Assembly: GCA_947600065.1 (NCBI GenBank)
Contig: CANQFZ010000003.1
Span: 62,001-126,000 of the forward strand
DNA: 64,000 nt
Reading direction: 5' to 3'
From: an uncultured Clostridia bacterium
GTDB taxonomy: Bacteria > Bacillota > Clostridia > Oscillospirales > Ruminococcaceae
Both the position numbers and the translations under genes were made by a program. The notes under the pieces were generated by a model. It did not search any database. It was not told where the DNA came from and was given only the letters and a program-made list of their open reading frames with translations. Shown here in pieces: positions 41,829 through 51,428 of the stretch. Position 1 is the first letter of the stretch. Each line of letters begins with the position of its first letter.

Positions 41829-44800
41829 CTATTTTGTCGGTTGTTTCCTGCGGGTTTTTGCTTTAACAATAATGAATATGATTGCTAAAAGAATTACAAC
41901 TCCGCCAACTATCAAAATAACAATGAGCATAGTGTTATCCGAATTTCCCGATATGCAGAATATCTCGCTCCCGTTTTCAAAGTCAAGATCATTAACGATG
42001 AGATAGCTGCCGTTTTCGGTGAATTGAACAGGTTCCCAAGCGCCGTTTACATATTGCAGAAGCTGAGAAGAGTTTTCGGACTTTAAAAATCTCAGCGCTT
42101 TCGGAGTACAACCCTCCGCCGTAACGATCCTGAGTTCACCGCCTTCGGGTGGGAATATCGAACTGCTTTCGGTTGTAACCGTTATCCTCGCTTTGTCGTC
42201 AAAACTTCCGTCCGCCAGCAGCAGCGGAAGCCCTTCCTTATTCTGCTTGTCGCTTGCTATAGAACTTAACAGCTGTATATATTCCGCTTTATAGACGCGC
42301 GGGAATGTTATGTTGTCAAAATCGGATCTATCCCAGCGTGCAAAATATCCTTCTATTTCGGGAATTTCTGGGATTTCCGACAAATCGACAGAGCCGCCGA
42401 ATGGAACTGTTATCTTTCCGAGAGTTTCCCCGTTTGCCGTAAATTCAATTACAATATTCGCAAAAGCTCCTGCTCTCTTCGCAAATTCGGCATAGTCCAA
42501 AGGCTCTGCAATTCCCGCATAACTTACTCGATCTATACCCGCGACGCCTCTGTCCACAAAGAAATTATCCGAGATCTCGGTGTTCTTTTTGCTGAAATCA
42601 ACATATCCCGCAAGCGCTCCTATTTTTTCTGTGAAATCGGTTATATCCGATATAGCCAGACAGTCTGTGATTATGCCGCCCTCGCCCGCAATACCGCCGA
42701 TATATGCCGAGCCCGAAAGAGTTACTTTTGATAAGCATTCGCGGAGCTTCGCAGAAGAATATCCCGCGATACCGCCGACATAATTTCCGTTTGTACTGCT
42801 GATATTGCCGCTTGCGCGGGAATTTTTCACAAGTCCCATATCCATTCTTCCGACAATACCGCCGCAGTAATTTTTCTTTGCAATTATCTCACCCGAATTT
42901 TCGCAGTCCTCAATTACGTCCATAACATTATAGCTGAAATTTATCGAACGGTCGCCGCTTTGCGCTATGTCGTCCTCGGGATCAAGGTCATATTCAATTG
43001 CCATAGCGCCCGTTATGCCTCCGACATTAACGTCGCCCTCGATTTTTCCTTCGTTTATACAGCCCGCAGCTTTGCCGTGACTGTCATTTTCCGACGTATC
43101 GTCCTGCTCTGAAATATCCTCTGAAATGCCGTTTTCATCATCATCTGACAGCAAGTCTTTATATGTGTCTTTGAAAATATCGAATATACGCCCGAGACAG
43201 TCGCTTATTTTCTGAATGTCGTCAAGGAGAATATTGCTTTCGGAATTTGCAATGCTTCCGATCCTCGACAAAGTGGAAATCATATTCTGCATATTGTCCG
43301 AAAGCGAGTCCGCAGCACTCGTAAACGTTTCGTCAAGAGCAGGGAAGCGAACATCGCTTTTTTCCGAGAGCGTTTTTGCAATATCTTCAAACTTCTGTAC
43401 AAATTCGGAGAGCTTATCGCTTATTTGTGACATTATCTTTGCCGCTTCGCTTGCTTTTGAAGCCGCAGACGTTAGCGAATCAACAGCGTTTTTGAGAGCT
43501 TTTGACGCTTCGTCTATATTTCCGCTCGCGCCGTTTATAGAATTAACGGCGTTTGCAATTCTTTCAGCCGCGTCCGCGAGTGAGCCGAATGCCTCGGTTA
43601 ATCCCGAAGCGTCGATATTGTCCAGGATAACGTTCACTTCATCGTTTATATCCGACAAATTATCCGACATATCCGAAATAGCGGAAAGTATTATATCAAG
43701 TTCTTTTGTTGCCGTGTCAAGCGTATCTTTGGGAACAGTCGAACCCGTTATTGCTTTAAGCGCCGTCGACATATCGCTTGCCGCAGCTGAAGCATTACTG
43801 AGTGCAGTTTGAAGTTCCCGTGAGGCAGTTTCGAGTTCATCGAGCGCTTTCTGCATACTTTCGGGATCGGTCGCCGAACTAAGATGTTCAGAAGCTTCTT
43901 GAAGTGCGTCAGCTGCATTTTTCAGCTCGTCTGTCGCCGCAGTCAGATCATCGGGATCAATAGTATGACCGCCGCCTATTGACGCCGAAAGTTTCTCTGC
44001 CGCGCGTCCGAGCGCAGCAGAAGCCTCGTTCAGTTTAGTAAATGCCTGCCCCATTTCACCCGAATCAATTGAAGCCGAAATATCTCCTACCGCTCCGCTC
44101 ATATCACTTAGCGCGTCAAGAACATCCGACAGGCTTTCCGAAAATGCATTAACGCTGTTTTTCAGCAGTTTCCAATCATCATTTCCAAGCCGGTCTGACA
44201 GAACTTTTATCGCATTGTTCAGGCGGCTCGCCGCGTCAGATATATCACGCATATTGCTTGTTATTTTGTCAAAAGAACTTGTAATATTTTTAAGAGAGGT
44301 TTTTATTGCCTCGGCGTCTCCGAGCGATTTCTGAATTTCAAGTATCGCGCTTTTTATATCGCGCATTCCCGCTTCAAGCTCCGAAAGTGAGCTTTCAATA
44401 TCTTTAAGCGCCTTCTCGGCAGCGTCTATAGCTTCGCCGCTGTATTCTCCCGCTTGCTTCAGTTCGGTCAGTGCTTCTTCGCATTTATCCGCAAAATCAC
44501 CTATCAGCTGTATCGCTTCATTTAATGAATTAAGCGCGTCGGGTACACTGTCGAGCGCAATATCCGCTCTTGCTAAAAGCTCGTTTATTCCATTCGAATA
44601 ACCGTTAAAGATCTCCTCGGTTCGGTCGGCAATAGTTTCCGCGTCTTTTTGTGCTGAATTCATTTGAGAAGTCAGCTTCTGAACCTCGTCATTTATCTTG
44701 CTGCCGCTTCCGCGCGTGTCGTTTATCAGCTTATCAACATATTTTGAAAGCATATCCATTTCATCTTCAAGACGCTGTACCGTGTCTTCGGAAAATTCTA

Positions 44801-45719
44801 TGCTTCTGTAAGGTTCCATTTGTCCCGCAATACCGCCTATATCTTTTCTTCCGTATACGTCGCCCGTGTTCGTGCAGGAATAAAGCATTCCGCATTGACG
44901 GCCGACAATACCTCCTATATTATATCCTGTGTGCTGATAACCTATAGTTCCCGAATTAGAACAGCGCTGTATTATTCCCGAAGAATATCCCGCGATACCG
45001 CCTATGTCCGACTTAACTATTACATTCTCGGCAGTCAGATCTCCTGTTTCAAGGTCGTCCGCGCTTATTGTTGTATCGGCATAAACAGTGTTTATATTTC
45101 CACTGTTCGAACAGCCTGTTATAATGCCGAGATTTGTTCCCGCAATGCCGCCGCCGCTGCTTTGAGCAGAAACCGTTGCAGATGAAACACAGCCGTTTAT
45201 AACGCCGCTTTCGTCGTTCTTCCCGACAATTCCTCCTATGCTGTCATTTCCCGAAACCGTTCCTTGAAACTCGCAGGAAGAAAGCATACCTTTGTTTACT
45301 CCCACTATTCCTCCGACCATATTTCCCGAACCGCTCGGAGAAACGTTTCCTTTGACCTTCAGATCTTTTATTATCGAGCCTTTTTCGGCACAGCGGAACA
45401 GTCCTGTTTCAGAAGCGCTGTCGTGTATTGATAGTCCCGAAACAGTATGACCGTTTCCGTTGAATGTTCCGCAGAAGATAGGAACTCCTAAAAAGTCATT
45501 CCCGCTAAGATCTATGTCGGCTTTAAGCTCAACTTTCATATTTTTGCTCGCAGAATCGAGCCGACATTCTTCCGCAAATTTCAAAAATTCATCGGTATCC
45601 GATATATAGACAGTTCTGTCAGTGTTTACTGTTTCGGCAAAATTCTTTACGGGAATAATAAGACTTACCGCGAGCGCGGCAGCCGATACAACGGAAACTA
45701 TTTTATGTAATTTTTTCAT
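41829..45719 (-). CDS. GLUG-repeat and coiled-coil surface protein
   Basis: 1296 residues. Signal peptide at 1-28 (MKKLHKIVSVVSAAALAVSL), GLUG-like beta-helix repeats at about 95-300 (GGIVGVNKGMLSSCEF, GGIAGTNLGIITGC) and again at about 900-1060. Between them lies about 550 residues of Ser/Ala/Asp-rich helix (SLNEAIQLIGDFADKCEEAL type), probably a long coiled coil. A membrane helix near 1265-1287 (MLIVILIVGGVVILLAIIFI) is followed by a short basic tail. It overlaps the MMPL gene context (stop and start 1 bp apart), suggesting the two act together at the cell surface. Confidence 0.82.
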   Translation of the reverse strand: MKKLHKIVSVVSAAALAVSLIIPVKNFAETVNTDRTVYISDTDEFLKFAEECRLDSASKNMKVELKADIDLSGNDFLGVPIFCGTFNGNGHTVSGLSIHDSASETGLFRCAEKGSIIKDLKVKGNVSPSGSGNMVGGIVGVNKGMLSSCEFQGTVSGNDSIGGIVGKNDESGVINGCVSSATVSAQSSGGGIAGTNLGIITGCSNSGNINTVYADTTISADDLETGDLTAENVIVKSDIGGIAGYSSGIIQRCSNSGTIGYQHTGYNIGGIVGRQCGMLYSCTNTGDVYGRKDIGGIAGQMEPYRSIEFSEDTVQRLEDEMDMLSKYVDKLINDTRGSGSKINDEVQKLTSQMNSAQKDAETIADRTEEIFNGYSNGINELLARADIALDSVPDALNSLNEAIQLIGDFADKCEEALTELKQAGEYSGEAIDAAEKALKDIESSLSELEAGMRDIKSAILEIQKSLGDAEAIKTSLKNITSSFDKITSNMRDISDAASRLNNAIKVLSDRLGNDDWKLLKNSVNAFSESLSDVLDALSDMSGAVGDISASIDSGEMGQAFTKLNEASAALGRAAEKLSASIGGGHTIDPDDLTAATDELKNAADALQEASEHLSSATDPESMQKALDELETASRELQTALSNASAAASDMSTALKAITGSTVPKDTLDTATKELDIILSAISDMSDNLSDINDEVNVILDNIDASGLTEAFGSLADAAERIANAVNSINGASGNIDEASKALKNAVDSLTSAASKASEAAKIMSQISDKLSEFVQKFEDIAKTLSEKSDVRFPALDETFTSAADSLSDNMQNMISTLSRIGSIANSESNILLDDIQKISDCLGRIFDIFKDTYKDLLSDDDENGISEDISEQDDTSENDSHGKAAGCINEGKIEGDVNVGGITGAMAIEYDLDPEDDIAQSGDRSINFSYNVMDVIEDCENSGEIIAKKNYCGGIVGRMDMGLVKNSRASGNISSTNGNYVGGIAGYSSAKLRECLSKVTLSGSAYIGGIAGEGGIITDCLAISDITDFTEKIGALAGYVDFSKKNTEISDNFFVDRGVAGIDRVSYAGIAEPLDYAEFAKRAGAFANIVIEFTANGETLGKITVPFGGSVDLSEIPEIPEIEGYFARWDRSDFDNITFPRVYKAEYIQLLSSIASDKQNKEGLPLLLADGSFDDKARITVTTESSSIFPPEGGELRIVTAEGCTPKALRFLKSENSSQLLQYVNGAWEPVQFTENGSYLIVNDLDFENGSEIFCISGNSDNTMLIVILIVGGVVILLAIIFIIVKAKTRRKQPTK

Positions 45720-45720
45720 A

Positions 45721-48210
45721 TCAGTCGTCCTCCGTCAATATGCTTTCGTCGTCCTCGGAGAATTCGGAAATGCTCTTATCTATTCTTTCGCGCAGATCCT
45801 CAGCGTCCTCGCTGTCAAGCTGTGCGCTTACTTCTCCATGAATTATTCCGCTTATTTTAGCATCAACTATTCCGCTGACATAACCGCGAACTCGTCCGTT
45901 TACATGAATAAGCCCTGAAGTATGATGTATTCGGTCGATCTTTTTGAGAGTAAACGAAGTTTTTTCAATTATCGCGTCTCCAAGCAGTAATATCTGCGGC
46001 AGAACGCACATTACAAGAACTATTGAAATAAGCGTTCCACGTCCGAGACACTCGCCGACCGCCGATATAGCTACGTCCGAGGACATAAATCCTATAAGAA
46101 GACCTGCAACGGAAAGTATCATTCCCGAAGTGATAATAGTCGGAAATGCCTGGTTTAGCGTTTCAACTATAGCTTCTTTCGGCGACATTTCGCGTTTAAG
46201 CTCGGAATATCTGCTGGAGATAACTATAGCATAGTCGATATTAGCACCCATTTGAATTGAACTTACAATAAGGTAACTTAAAAAGAATATGTTTGTATTT
46301 TCAACGGCGGGAACAGAAAAGTTTATCCATATAGCTCCCTCGATTATTGCCATAAGCAGTACCGGAAGTCCCGCAGATTTAAATGTGAATACAAGTATGA
46401 CCAGAACGAACAGAGCCGATAAAATACTAATCATCAGATTGTCGTCAACGAACGAAGTTGACAGATCAAGGTCGCTTGTCGAGTCGCCGACAATAAACGA
46501 ATTGTCTTCGGGATAATATTTGTACATTATCTCGTGAAATTCTTTGAGCTTAGCGAAAGTTTCGTCGCCCTCCATGGGGAGATTTGTTTTAATGAGCAAA
46601 CGCGAATATTCGTCGGTTTTGAGCTGAAGTTTAGCGTCAGTCAGCTTTCCGTTAAGCTCGTCGAGCATTTCTGTCATATCATCATCAAGCGTTATAACTC
46701 CCGCTTCTTTCTGTTCGTAAACATAGTCGAACATATCAATCAGCGGAACGCCATAGTCCGAGATGTTCCCCATAAGCTTTCCGTAGTCTTCATGCGACAC
46801 GGCATAAGCCGAATACAAAACGGAAATGACCTCAACGTCCATATCAATAAGCTCCGCAAATTGCCTTGGCGTTAAAGCGTCCGTCAGATAATACCCGTCC
46901 ATAGCTTCTGTATTTGCAAGACCCTGCGTTGAATTTACGGCGGGATCTTCGGCGATCTCCATTAAAAGCCGCTGTTCGGATACATAGTCCCCCGACGGCA
47001 CTATCATTACCATAAGATTATCAACTTTGAAGTTGTCGCGGATCTTTTCCTCGGCTATCTGCGAATCGTTTTTCTTATAGGTAGTACCCGATGCATAATC
47101 ATAAACGTAATTGCATTGATTTGAGAAAATAAATGCCGCAACTAAAACTATAACAAAGATCGGCGGTATAACAAAACGTGTTTTAACGTCCATTTTACCG
47201 ACAGCCGTAATATTCGGAACAAAGTTTCTGTGGTGCGTTTTGTCGATAAGACCCGAAAAAGACATAAGCAGTCCAGGCATAAGGGTAAAGACCGAAAGTA
47301 TGCTGAAGAAAATCGCTTTGATAAGCACAATGCCGAGGTCAAGTCCGAGCATAAACTGCATGAACATCATCGCAACAAGCCCCGAAACTGTTGTCAGACA
47401 GCTTGAAGATATTTCGGGAATAGCTTTGCTCAGCGCGGTTATGACCGCCATTCGCGCGTCGTGTGTAACGCGTTCTTCGGTATAACGGTTGCAAAGTATA
47501 ATTGCGTAGTCAATTGCGAGCGCGAGCTGTAAAACTACCGCGATAGAGTTTGACACAAACGAAATTTCTCCGAGCAGGAAATTTGTACCCATATTGAGCA
47601 GAGCCGCCATACCGAATGTGATAAGCATTACGGGCACTTCCATATATGTTTTGGAAGTGAACAGCAAGACCGCGACAACTATTACAATAACTATTACAAC
47701 AACTATCTGCATTTCCGCGGCGATACTGTCAGCCTGATTTGCTCCGACTTCGCTTGAAATATAAGTATCATAAGGCTCGACAAGCTCTTTGAGCTTGTTC
47801 ATGGCACTTTTAGCAATTTCGTCCTCGGCTTCGCCTTTAAATGTGACGGAGATCATTGCCGCGCCGTTGTGATAGTGTGCGTCGGTCATGTCTATAACAG
47901 CCTCGGAAACGCCGTCTATTTCAAGTATCTGTTCTGCAATATTTTCGGCAGTTTCATATGTCACGTTATCTATCATAACATTAGCCGTACCATATGTAAT
48001 AAACTGCTCATTCATAAGTGTAAGACCGCGCTTTGTTTCGGTAGAATCGGGCAGGTATGAAGTGATGTCGTTATTTACCTTTGTCCATTGCATACCGAAA
48101 ACGCAAAATATTGCCGCTAAAATAAAGAACAGAAAAAAGCCCTTGCGCTTGTCTACAATAAGCGTCGCAACTTTTGTGACAAAGCCTTTTTTCTCTTTTT
48201 CTTCGCTCAA
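45721..48210 (-). CDS. MMPL/RND-family transporter
   Basis: 829 residues. The two-half RND layout is clear: one helix, an extracytoplasmic loop, five helices (AALLNMGTNFLLGEISFVSN, ALAIDYAIILCNRYTEER), then the repeat (SIQMGANIDYAIVISSRYSE). The DYAI motifs match proton-relay segments of MMPL proteins. These export lipids or peptides using the proton gradient. The start is TTG at 48210 with AGAGGTGAT upstream; an ATG 4 bases before is out of frame. A C-terminal soluble tail with acidic repeats follows. It is coupled to the GLUG surface protein. Confidence 0.88.
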   Translation of the reverse strand: MSEEKEKKGFVTKVATLIVDKRKGFFLFFILAAIFCVFGMQWTKVNNDITSYLPDSTETKRGLTLMNEQFITYGTANVMIDNVTYETAENIAEQILEIDGVSEAVIDMTDAHYHNGAAMISVTFKGEAEDEIAKSAMNKLKELVEPYDTYISSEVGANQADSIAAEMQIVVVIVIVIVVAVLLFTSKTYMEVPVMLITFGMAALLNMGTNFLLGEISFVSNSIAVVLQLALAIDYAIILCNRYTEERVTHDARMAVITALSKAIPEISSSCLTTVSGLVAMMFMQFMLGLDLGIVLIKAIFFSILSVFTLMPGLLMSFSGLIDKTHHRNFVPNITAVGKMDVKTRFVIPPIFVIVLVAAFIFSNQCNYVYDYASGTTYKKNDSQIAEEKIRDNFKVDNLMVMIVPSGDYVSEQRLLMEIAEDPAVNSTQGLANTEAMDGYYLTDALTPRQFAELIDMDVEVISVLYSAYAVSHEDYGKLMGNISDYGVPLIDMFDYVYEQKEAGVITLDDDMTEMLDELNGKLTDAKLQLKTDEYSRLLIKTNLPMEGDETFAKLKEFHEIMYKYYPEDNSFIVGDSTSDLDLSTSFVDDNLMISILSALFVLVILVFTFKSAGLPVLLMAIIEGAIWINFSVPAVENTNIFFLSYLIVSSIQMGANIDYAIVISSRYSELKREMSPKEAIVETLNQAFPTIITSGMILSVAGLLIGFMSSDVAISAVGECLGRGTLISIVLVMCVLPQILLLGDAIIEKTSFTLKKIDRIHHTSGLIHVNGRVRGYVSGIVDAKISGIIHGEVSAQLDSEDAEDLRERIDKSISEFSEDDESILTEDD

Positions 48211-48248
48211 GCATTATCACCTCTTGTTTTATTCTGCACAAAAGCGGT

Positions 48249-48310
48249 GCTGTGAAATACAGCGTAATTTCACTGCGTTTTATGTCTATATTAAACAAAA
48301 GTTTCACAGC
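48249..48310. promoter_or_regulatory. Three copies of GCTGTGAAA-type half-site
   Basis: GCTGTGAAAT (48249-48258), ATTTCACTGC (48267-48276, inverted, one mismatch) and TTTCACAGC (48302-48310, inverted) lie in the leader of the mmpL transcript, just downstream of its promoter. This suggests a repressor operator. Confidence 0.5.
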
Positions 48311-48324
48311 ATTTTTGTAAATAA

Positions 48325-48353
48325 ATTATAGCACTCAAACATATGAATGTCAA
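48325..48353 (-). promoter_or_regulatory. Promoter of the mmpL-GLUG-DUF308 unit
   Basis: On the minus strand TTGACA (48353-48348), 17 bp, TATAAT (48330-48325): a perfect consensus with a leader of about 105 bases. Confidence 0.88.
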
Positions 48354-48583
48354 GTAAAATTTCAATATTTATACTCAAAAAACTGTATTATTATGCGGTT
48401 TGTCGTTCTCACATTGTATACTAAAAAACAGTTTGTTTCATATAAAGTATCATTATATAAACAGTGTACTTTTCTATTGCGACGTGCACTAAATGAAGAA
48501 TAGAATAAAACAATTTGCTGCGCTTAGTACTAGTTAAGTATTGTAAATAAGCAAAGATAGCTCTGATATAGTTGCGCATAGGG
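48354..48583. other. Intergenic gap between divergent promoters
   Basis: AT-rich, no ORF with a ribosome site. I see two partial repeats around CAGTTTGTTTC and AAACAGTGTAC but no firm feature. Confidence 0.4.
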
Positions 48584-48612
48584 TTGACAATTGTACACAA
48601 ATATGGTATAAT
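48584..48612 (+). promoter_or_regulatory. Promoter of the secreted Ser-rich protein
   Basis: TTGACA (48584-48589), 17 bp, TATAAT (48607-48612), and AAGGAGATG before the ATG at 48645. The GGTATAATTAGGTT block equals that of the cassette modules at 39182. Confidence 0.87.
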
Positions 48613-48644
48613 TAGGTTAATAAAAATAACAAGGAGATGTTTTT

Positions 48645-50822
48645 ATGAAAACAATTAGTAAGTACATAATCAGCCTGTTTCTGGCGATATTCATATTTGG
48701 TATAATTCCGACAGCAAATGCGTCAACGGCATTATTTCCCAAACCTATTGAGGATTTTCACAAAGATGGACCAATAAACAGTTATCTTGTAACTACAAAC
48801 AACGGCTATATGCGAGTGTACTATGACGAAAACAGCAAGAAAGTCGGCATAGAGTATTACGACAGTAATTTCAATATCACGTCTACAAAGTCAATCGCTA
48901 TGGAGCTTAGTCTCTGGGGCGGTTTTTATAAAGGGAAAGACGCATATTATCTTATTGAGGGACAAGATAATTTAAACGAAGTCTATGGCGCTGAGTATAT
49001 GCGCGTGATAAAATACGATTTCAATTGGAATAAAAAAGGCACGGCAAAGGTTACAACAGCACTTCCAGATACAAGTACGCCGTCTGTAGGTGAACCGCCC
49101 TCAAATCACACAAGCGGAGTTTTCCGTAGTAATGTAAGCGTTGAAGAATATAACAACACTCTTTACATAGCAACAGGCAGGCTTGGTTACCGTGACAGTG
49201 TAGGTGACAGACATCAAGGTCTTTTGTTGGTAGCTGTTGACGAAAGCACAATGGAGTGCCATATCGTTGATGAAAACTTTTACCATTCCGACGACCAATA
49301 TTTAGTTAATGACGGTTCTGACATTTATATGGTAGAGTCAAGAGCTGATAAATATTTGTATTTGTCGTTGTATGACAGTAATATGTACAGCGGTGATACT
49401 TACAACGACAGGTCTGAAAGAACAAAAAGCAAAGGCAGCATACTTGACTTTAAATTTGCCGACAGTTTCGATACTATCTTCGGAATGGAACTTTCTGACA
49501 ATAATGTATTGACTGTTCTTGAATCTTCCGACCAAGACGCATCCAATATAGAACACGCTTTTGAAGATTATGAAAATGTTTATCTGACTGTAACGCCTAA
49601 ATCGAATATGACAAAAGAGGCAACGACCATAAAAAAATTAACCGATTATACGAAACAAACTTACATTGCCGCTTCACATCTCACAAAAATCAACAACAAC
49701 CGTTTTTTGGTTATGTGGGGAGAGACAAGCACAACAATTCCGAAAGCAACTGACAGTAACGATACACTTTCTGGTTATACCTTGCACTATATCTTTGTTG
49801 ACGGAAACGGAAACAGTCTCACGCAGGAATACACGGTAAACGCTCGTGTGTCAGAATGTCCGCCTATTTTGAACGGTTCTAAGGTGGTTTTCTCGTCATC
49901 TTCTGAGCTTACTTTCAACTTTTACACAATAGATGCTAACAGCGGAGCTTTCAGTAAAAAAGTATACCGTAAACTTGGTGATAATGTTACTTGGAGCGTA
50001 GACAGCAATGGAACAATGACTGTTTCGGGTACGGGAAAAGTTGAGGCAGACTCGGAAAACAGTGAAATGAATACATTGAGAGGTTTGGTAAACTGTATAA
50101 AAATAGACGAGGGAATAACGGACATAGACAAAAATGTATTTTATCCGTTGGGTGATGTTGAAAAAGTTTATCTTCCGAACAGTGTGAAAAGTATAGGCAA
50201 AGATGCCTTTGATACAAATGATGATTTGTCGGTAGCTCTTGGGTTTGCACCTCAGATATTCTATTGCAATTCGGGCAGTTACGCTCAGAAATATTGTGAG
50301 CAAAACGATATAAGGTACGAATTGCTCGATAGCACTCAGCAAAGCCAATCAAGTTCATCAAGCAAAACCACTTCTTCGAGTGTAAAGCCTCAAAGCTCAT
50401 CAAATAAAAACAGTTCATCATCTAAGAGTTCAAGCAAACCAAGTTCATCGAGCGCTAAGCCTCAAAGTTCGTCAAGTTCTTCTTCATCAGTTCCTGCAAG
50501 TTCAAGCGTTACCGAAAGTTCGACAGTGACTTCAAGTTCGTCAACAGGCAATACATCAACATCTAGTTCTTCGGTTAGTTCGTCAAGTTCCTCGGTAAGC
50601 ACTTCAAGTTCTTCAAGTGCCACATCTTCCGTTCCTGCCGAAAGTGCTTCTTCAAGCAACGGTTCTTCGGGCAACAGTTCTTCGAGTTCGTCTGTAAGTT
50701 CAACCGTAAATGCTGAAAATACTTCGGACAATGGCTTGCGGATTATAATTGCAGTTGCAGGCGGTGCAGTTGTGGTTGCAGGTGCGATAATAGCAGTAGT
50801 TGTTGCTAAGAAAAAGAGATAA
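48645..50822 (+). CDS. Secreted Ser-rich protein with BspA-like segment and membrane anchor
   Basis: 725 residues. Signal peptide 1-27 (YIISLFLAIFIFGIIPTANA). Residues 30-450 form a beta-rich domain of repeated strand pairs, possibly propeller-like, not named. A BspA-like LRR segment follows (IKIDEGITDIDKNVF, VYLPNSVKSIGKDAF, about 475-530). A Ser/Thr stalk of about 130 residues leads to a C-terminal membrane helix (IIIAVAGGAVVVAGAIIAVV) and KKKR. It would be anchored outside the cell with the stalk spanning the wall. It has its own consensus promoter and terminator. Confidence 0.83.
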   Translation: MKTISKYIISLFLAIFIFGIIPTANASTALFPKPIEDFHKDGPINSYLVTTNNGYMRVYYDENSKKVGIEYYDSNFNITSTKSIAMELSLWGGFYKGKDAYYLIEGQDNLNEVYGAEYMRVIKYDFNWNKKGTAKVTTALPDTSTPSVGEPPSNHTSGVFRSNVSVEEYNNTLYIATGRLGYRDSVGDRHQGLLLVAVDESTMECHIVDENFYHSDDQYLVNDGSDIYMVESRADKYLYLSLYDSNMYSGDTYNDRSERTKSKGSILDFKFADSFDTIFGMELSDNNVLTVLESSDQDASNIEHAFEDYENVYLTVTPKSNMTKEATTIKKLTDYTKQTYIAASHLTKINNNRFLVMWGETSTTIPKATDSNDTLSGYTLHYIFVDGNGNSLTQEYTVNARVSECPPILNGSKVVFSSSSELTFNFYTIDANSGAFSKKVYRKLGDNVTWSVDSNGTMTVSGTGKVEADSENSEMNTLRGLVNCIKIDEGITDIDKNVFYPLGDVEKVYLPNSVKSIGKDAFDTNDDLSVALGFAPQIFYCNSGSYAQKYCEQNDIRYELLDSTQQSQSSSSSKTTSSSVKPQSSSNKNSSSSKSSSKPSSSSAKPQSSSSSSSSVPASSSVTESSTVTSSSSTGNTSTSSSSVSSSSSSVSTSSSSSATSSVPAESASSSNGSSGNSSSSSSVSSTVNAENTSDNGLRIIIAVAGGAVVVAGAIIAVVVAKKKR

Positions 50823-50836
50823 TTAAATAACATAGT

Positions 50837-50868
50837 GTCGGGCAGAGAAATTTGTCCGACTTTTTTTT
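50837..50868 (+). terminator. Terminator of the Ser-rich protein gene
   Basis: GTCGGGCA (50837-50844) pairs with TGTCCGAC (50853-50860, one G-T pair), followed by eight T. Confidence 0.88.
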
Positions 50869-50883
50869 AACCTAAAAATATAG

Positions 50884-51107
50884 TTGACAAATTTATATAC
50901 TTGTGTTATACATACCCGCTGATTGTAAGCAGGAAAGTGTTCGATCAATTGTTCATAGCTGAAAGATAAGCTTACGGAGTTGGAGAAAAAGAGAAGCTAC
51001 ATAAACAAAAAGCTCTCCGAGTATTCAAATTTGAACGTCAGAAATTTGCCGAACTTGAAACAGGCAAAAAGCTGTATCAAAGGTTGAGGGCGTTTAAGCC
51101 GCCGTAG
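50884..51107 (+). pseudogene. Promoter followed by a decayed ORF
   Basis: TTGACA (50884-50889), 17 bp, TATACA (50907-50912) precede a region with no intact gene. From about 50975 a frame reads EKEKLHKQKALRVFKFERQ and FAELETGKKLYQRLRAFKPP to a TAG at 51105-51107. It looks like the C-terminal end of a charged helical protein, perhaps of a mobile element, but the family is uncertain. Confidence 0.45.
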
Positions 51108-51128
51108 CTATTTTGCATAGACAGAAAT

Positions 51129-51165
51129 CCCGAACTTTTAAAAAGGTTCGGGGTATTTTTATTTT
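51129..51165. terminator. Intrinsic terminator
   Basis: CCCGAAC (51129-51135) pairs with GTTCGGG (51146-51152 region), followed by a T-rich tract to 51165. Confidence 0.75.
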
Positions 51166-51176
51166 TAAGTAAATAG

Positions 51177-51212
51177 CGCTCCCGAAATCAAACGGTTTCG
51201 GGAGCGTTTTTT
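51177..51212. terminator. Strong intrinsic terminator
   Basis: CGCTCCCGAAA (51177-51187) pairs perfectly with TTTCGGGAGCG (51196-51206), then TTTTTT. It lies just outside the left repeat of the invertible segment. Confidence 0.85.
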
Positions 51213-51340
51213 GTTATAAGACTAATTTTCCGAAATCAAGAATTTTTCGGGAATAATTTTCAGACGATTTTTGTGCAAATTGCCTAATACATAAAAAATC
51301 CAACCTAAATCAAAAATCGAGCAGTATCAACCGCCCGAAA
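51213..51340. other. Gap between terminators and left inverted repeat
   Basis: No ORF or clear signal; AT-rich with scattered TTCGGGAA-type fragments. Confidence 0.4.
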
Positions 51341-51367
51341 TTTCGCAAAAGTAAATCATTGACGAAA
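51341..51367 (+). repeat. Left inverted repeat of invertible segment
   Basis: 27 bp beginning TTTCGCAAAAG and ending CATTGACGAAA. Its reverse complement occurs at 52699-52725 with one mismatch (position 51346 against 52720); 21 bases (51347-51367) are perfect. The two copies enclose the recombinase gene and the polysaccharide promoter. Confidence 0.92.
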
Positions 51368-51428
51368 CGGTGGTAAAATATTAAATTGTCAAAGAGCTAA
51401 ATTACAAGGGAAAACAGCGTGACAAACC

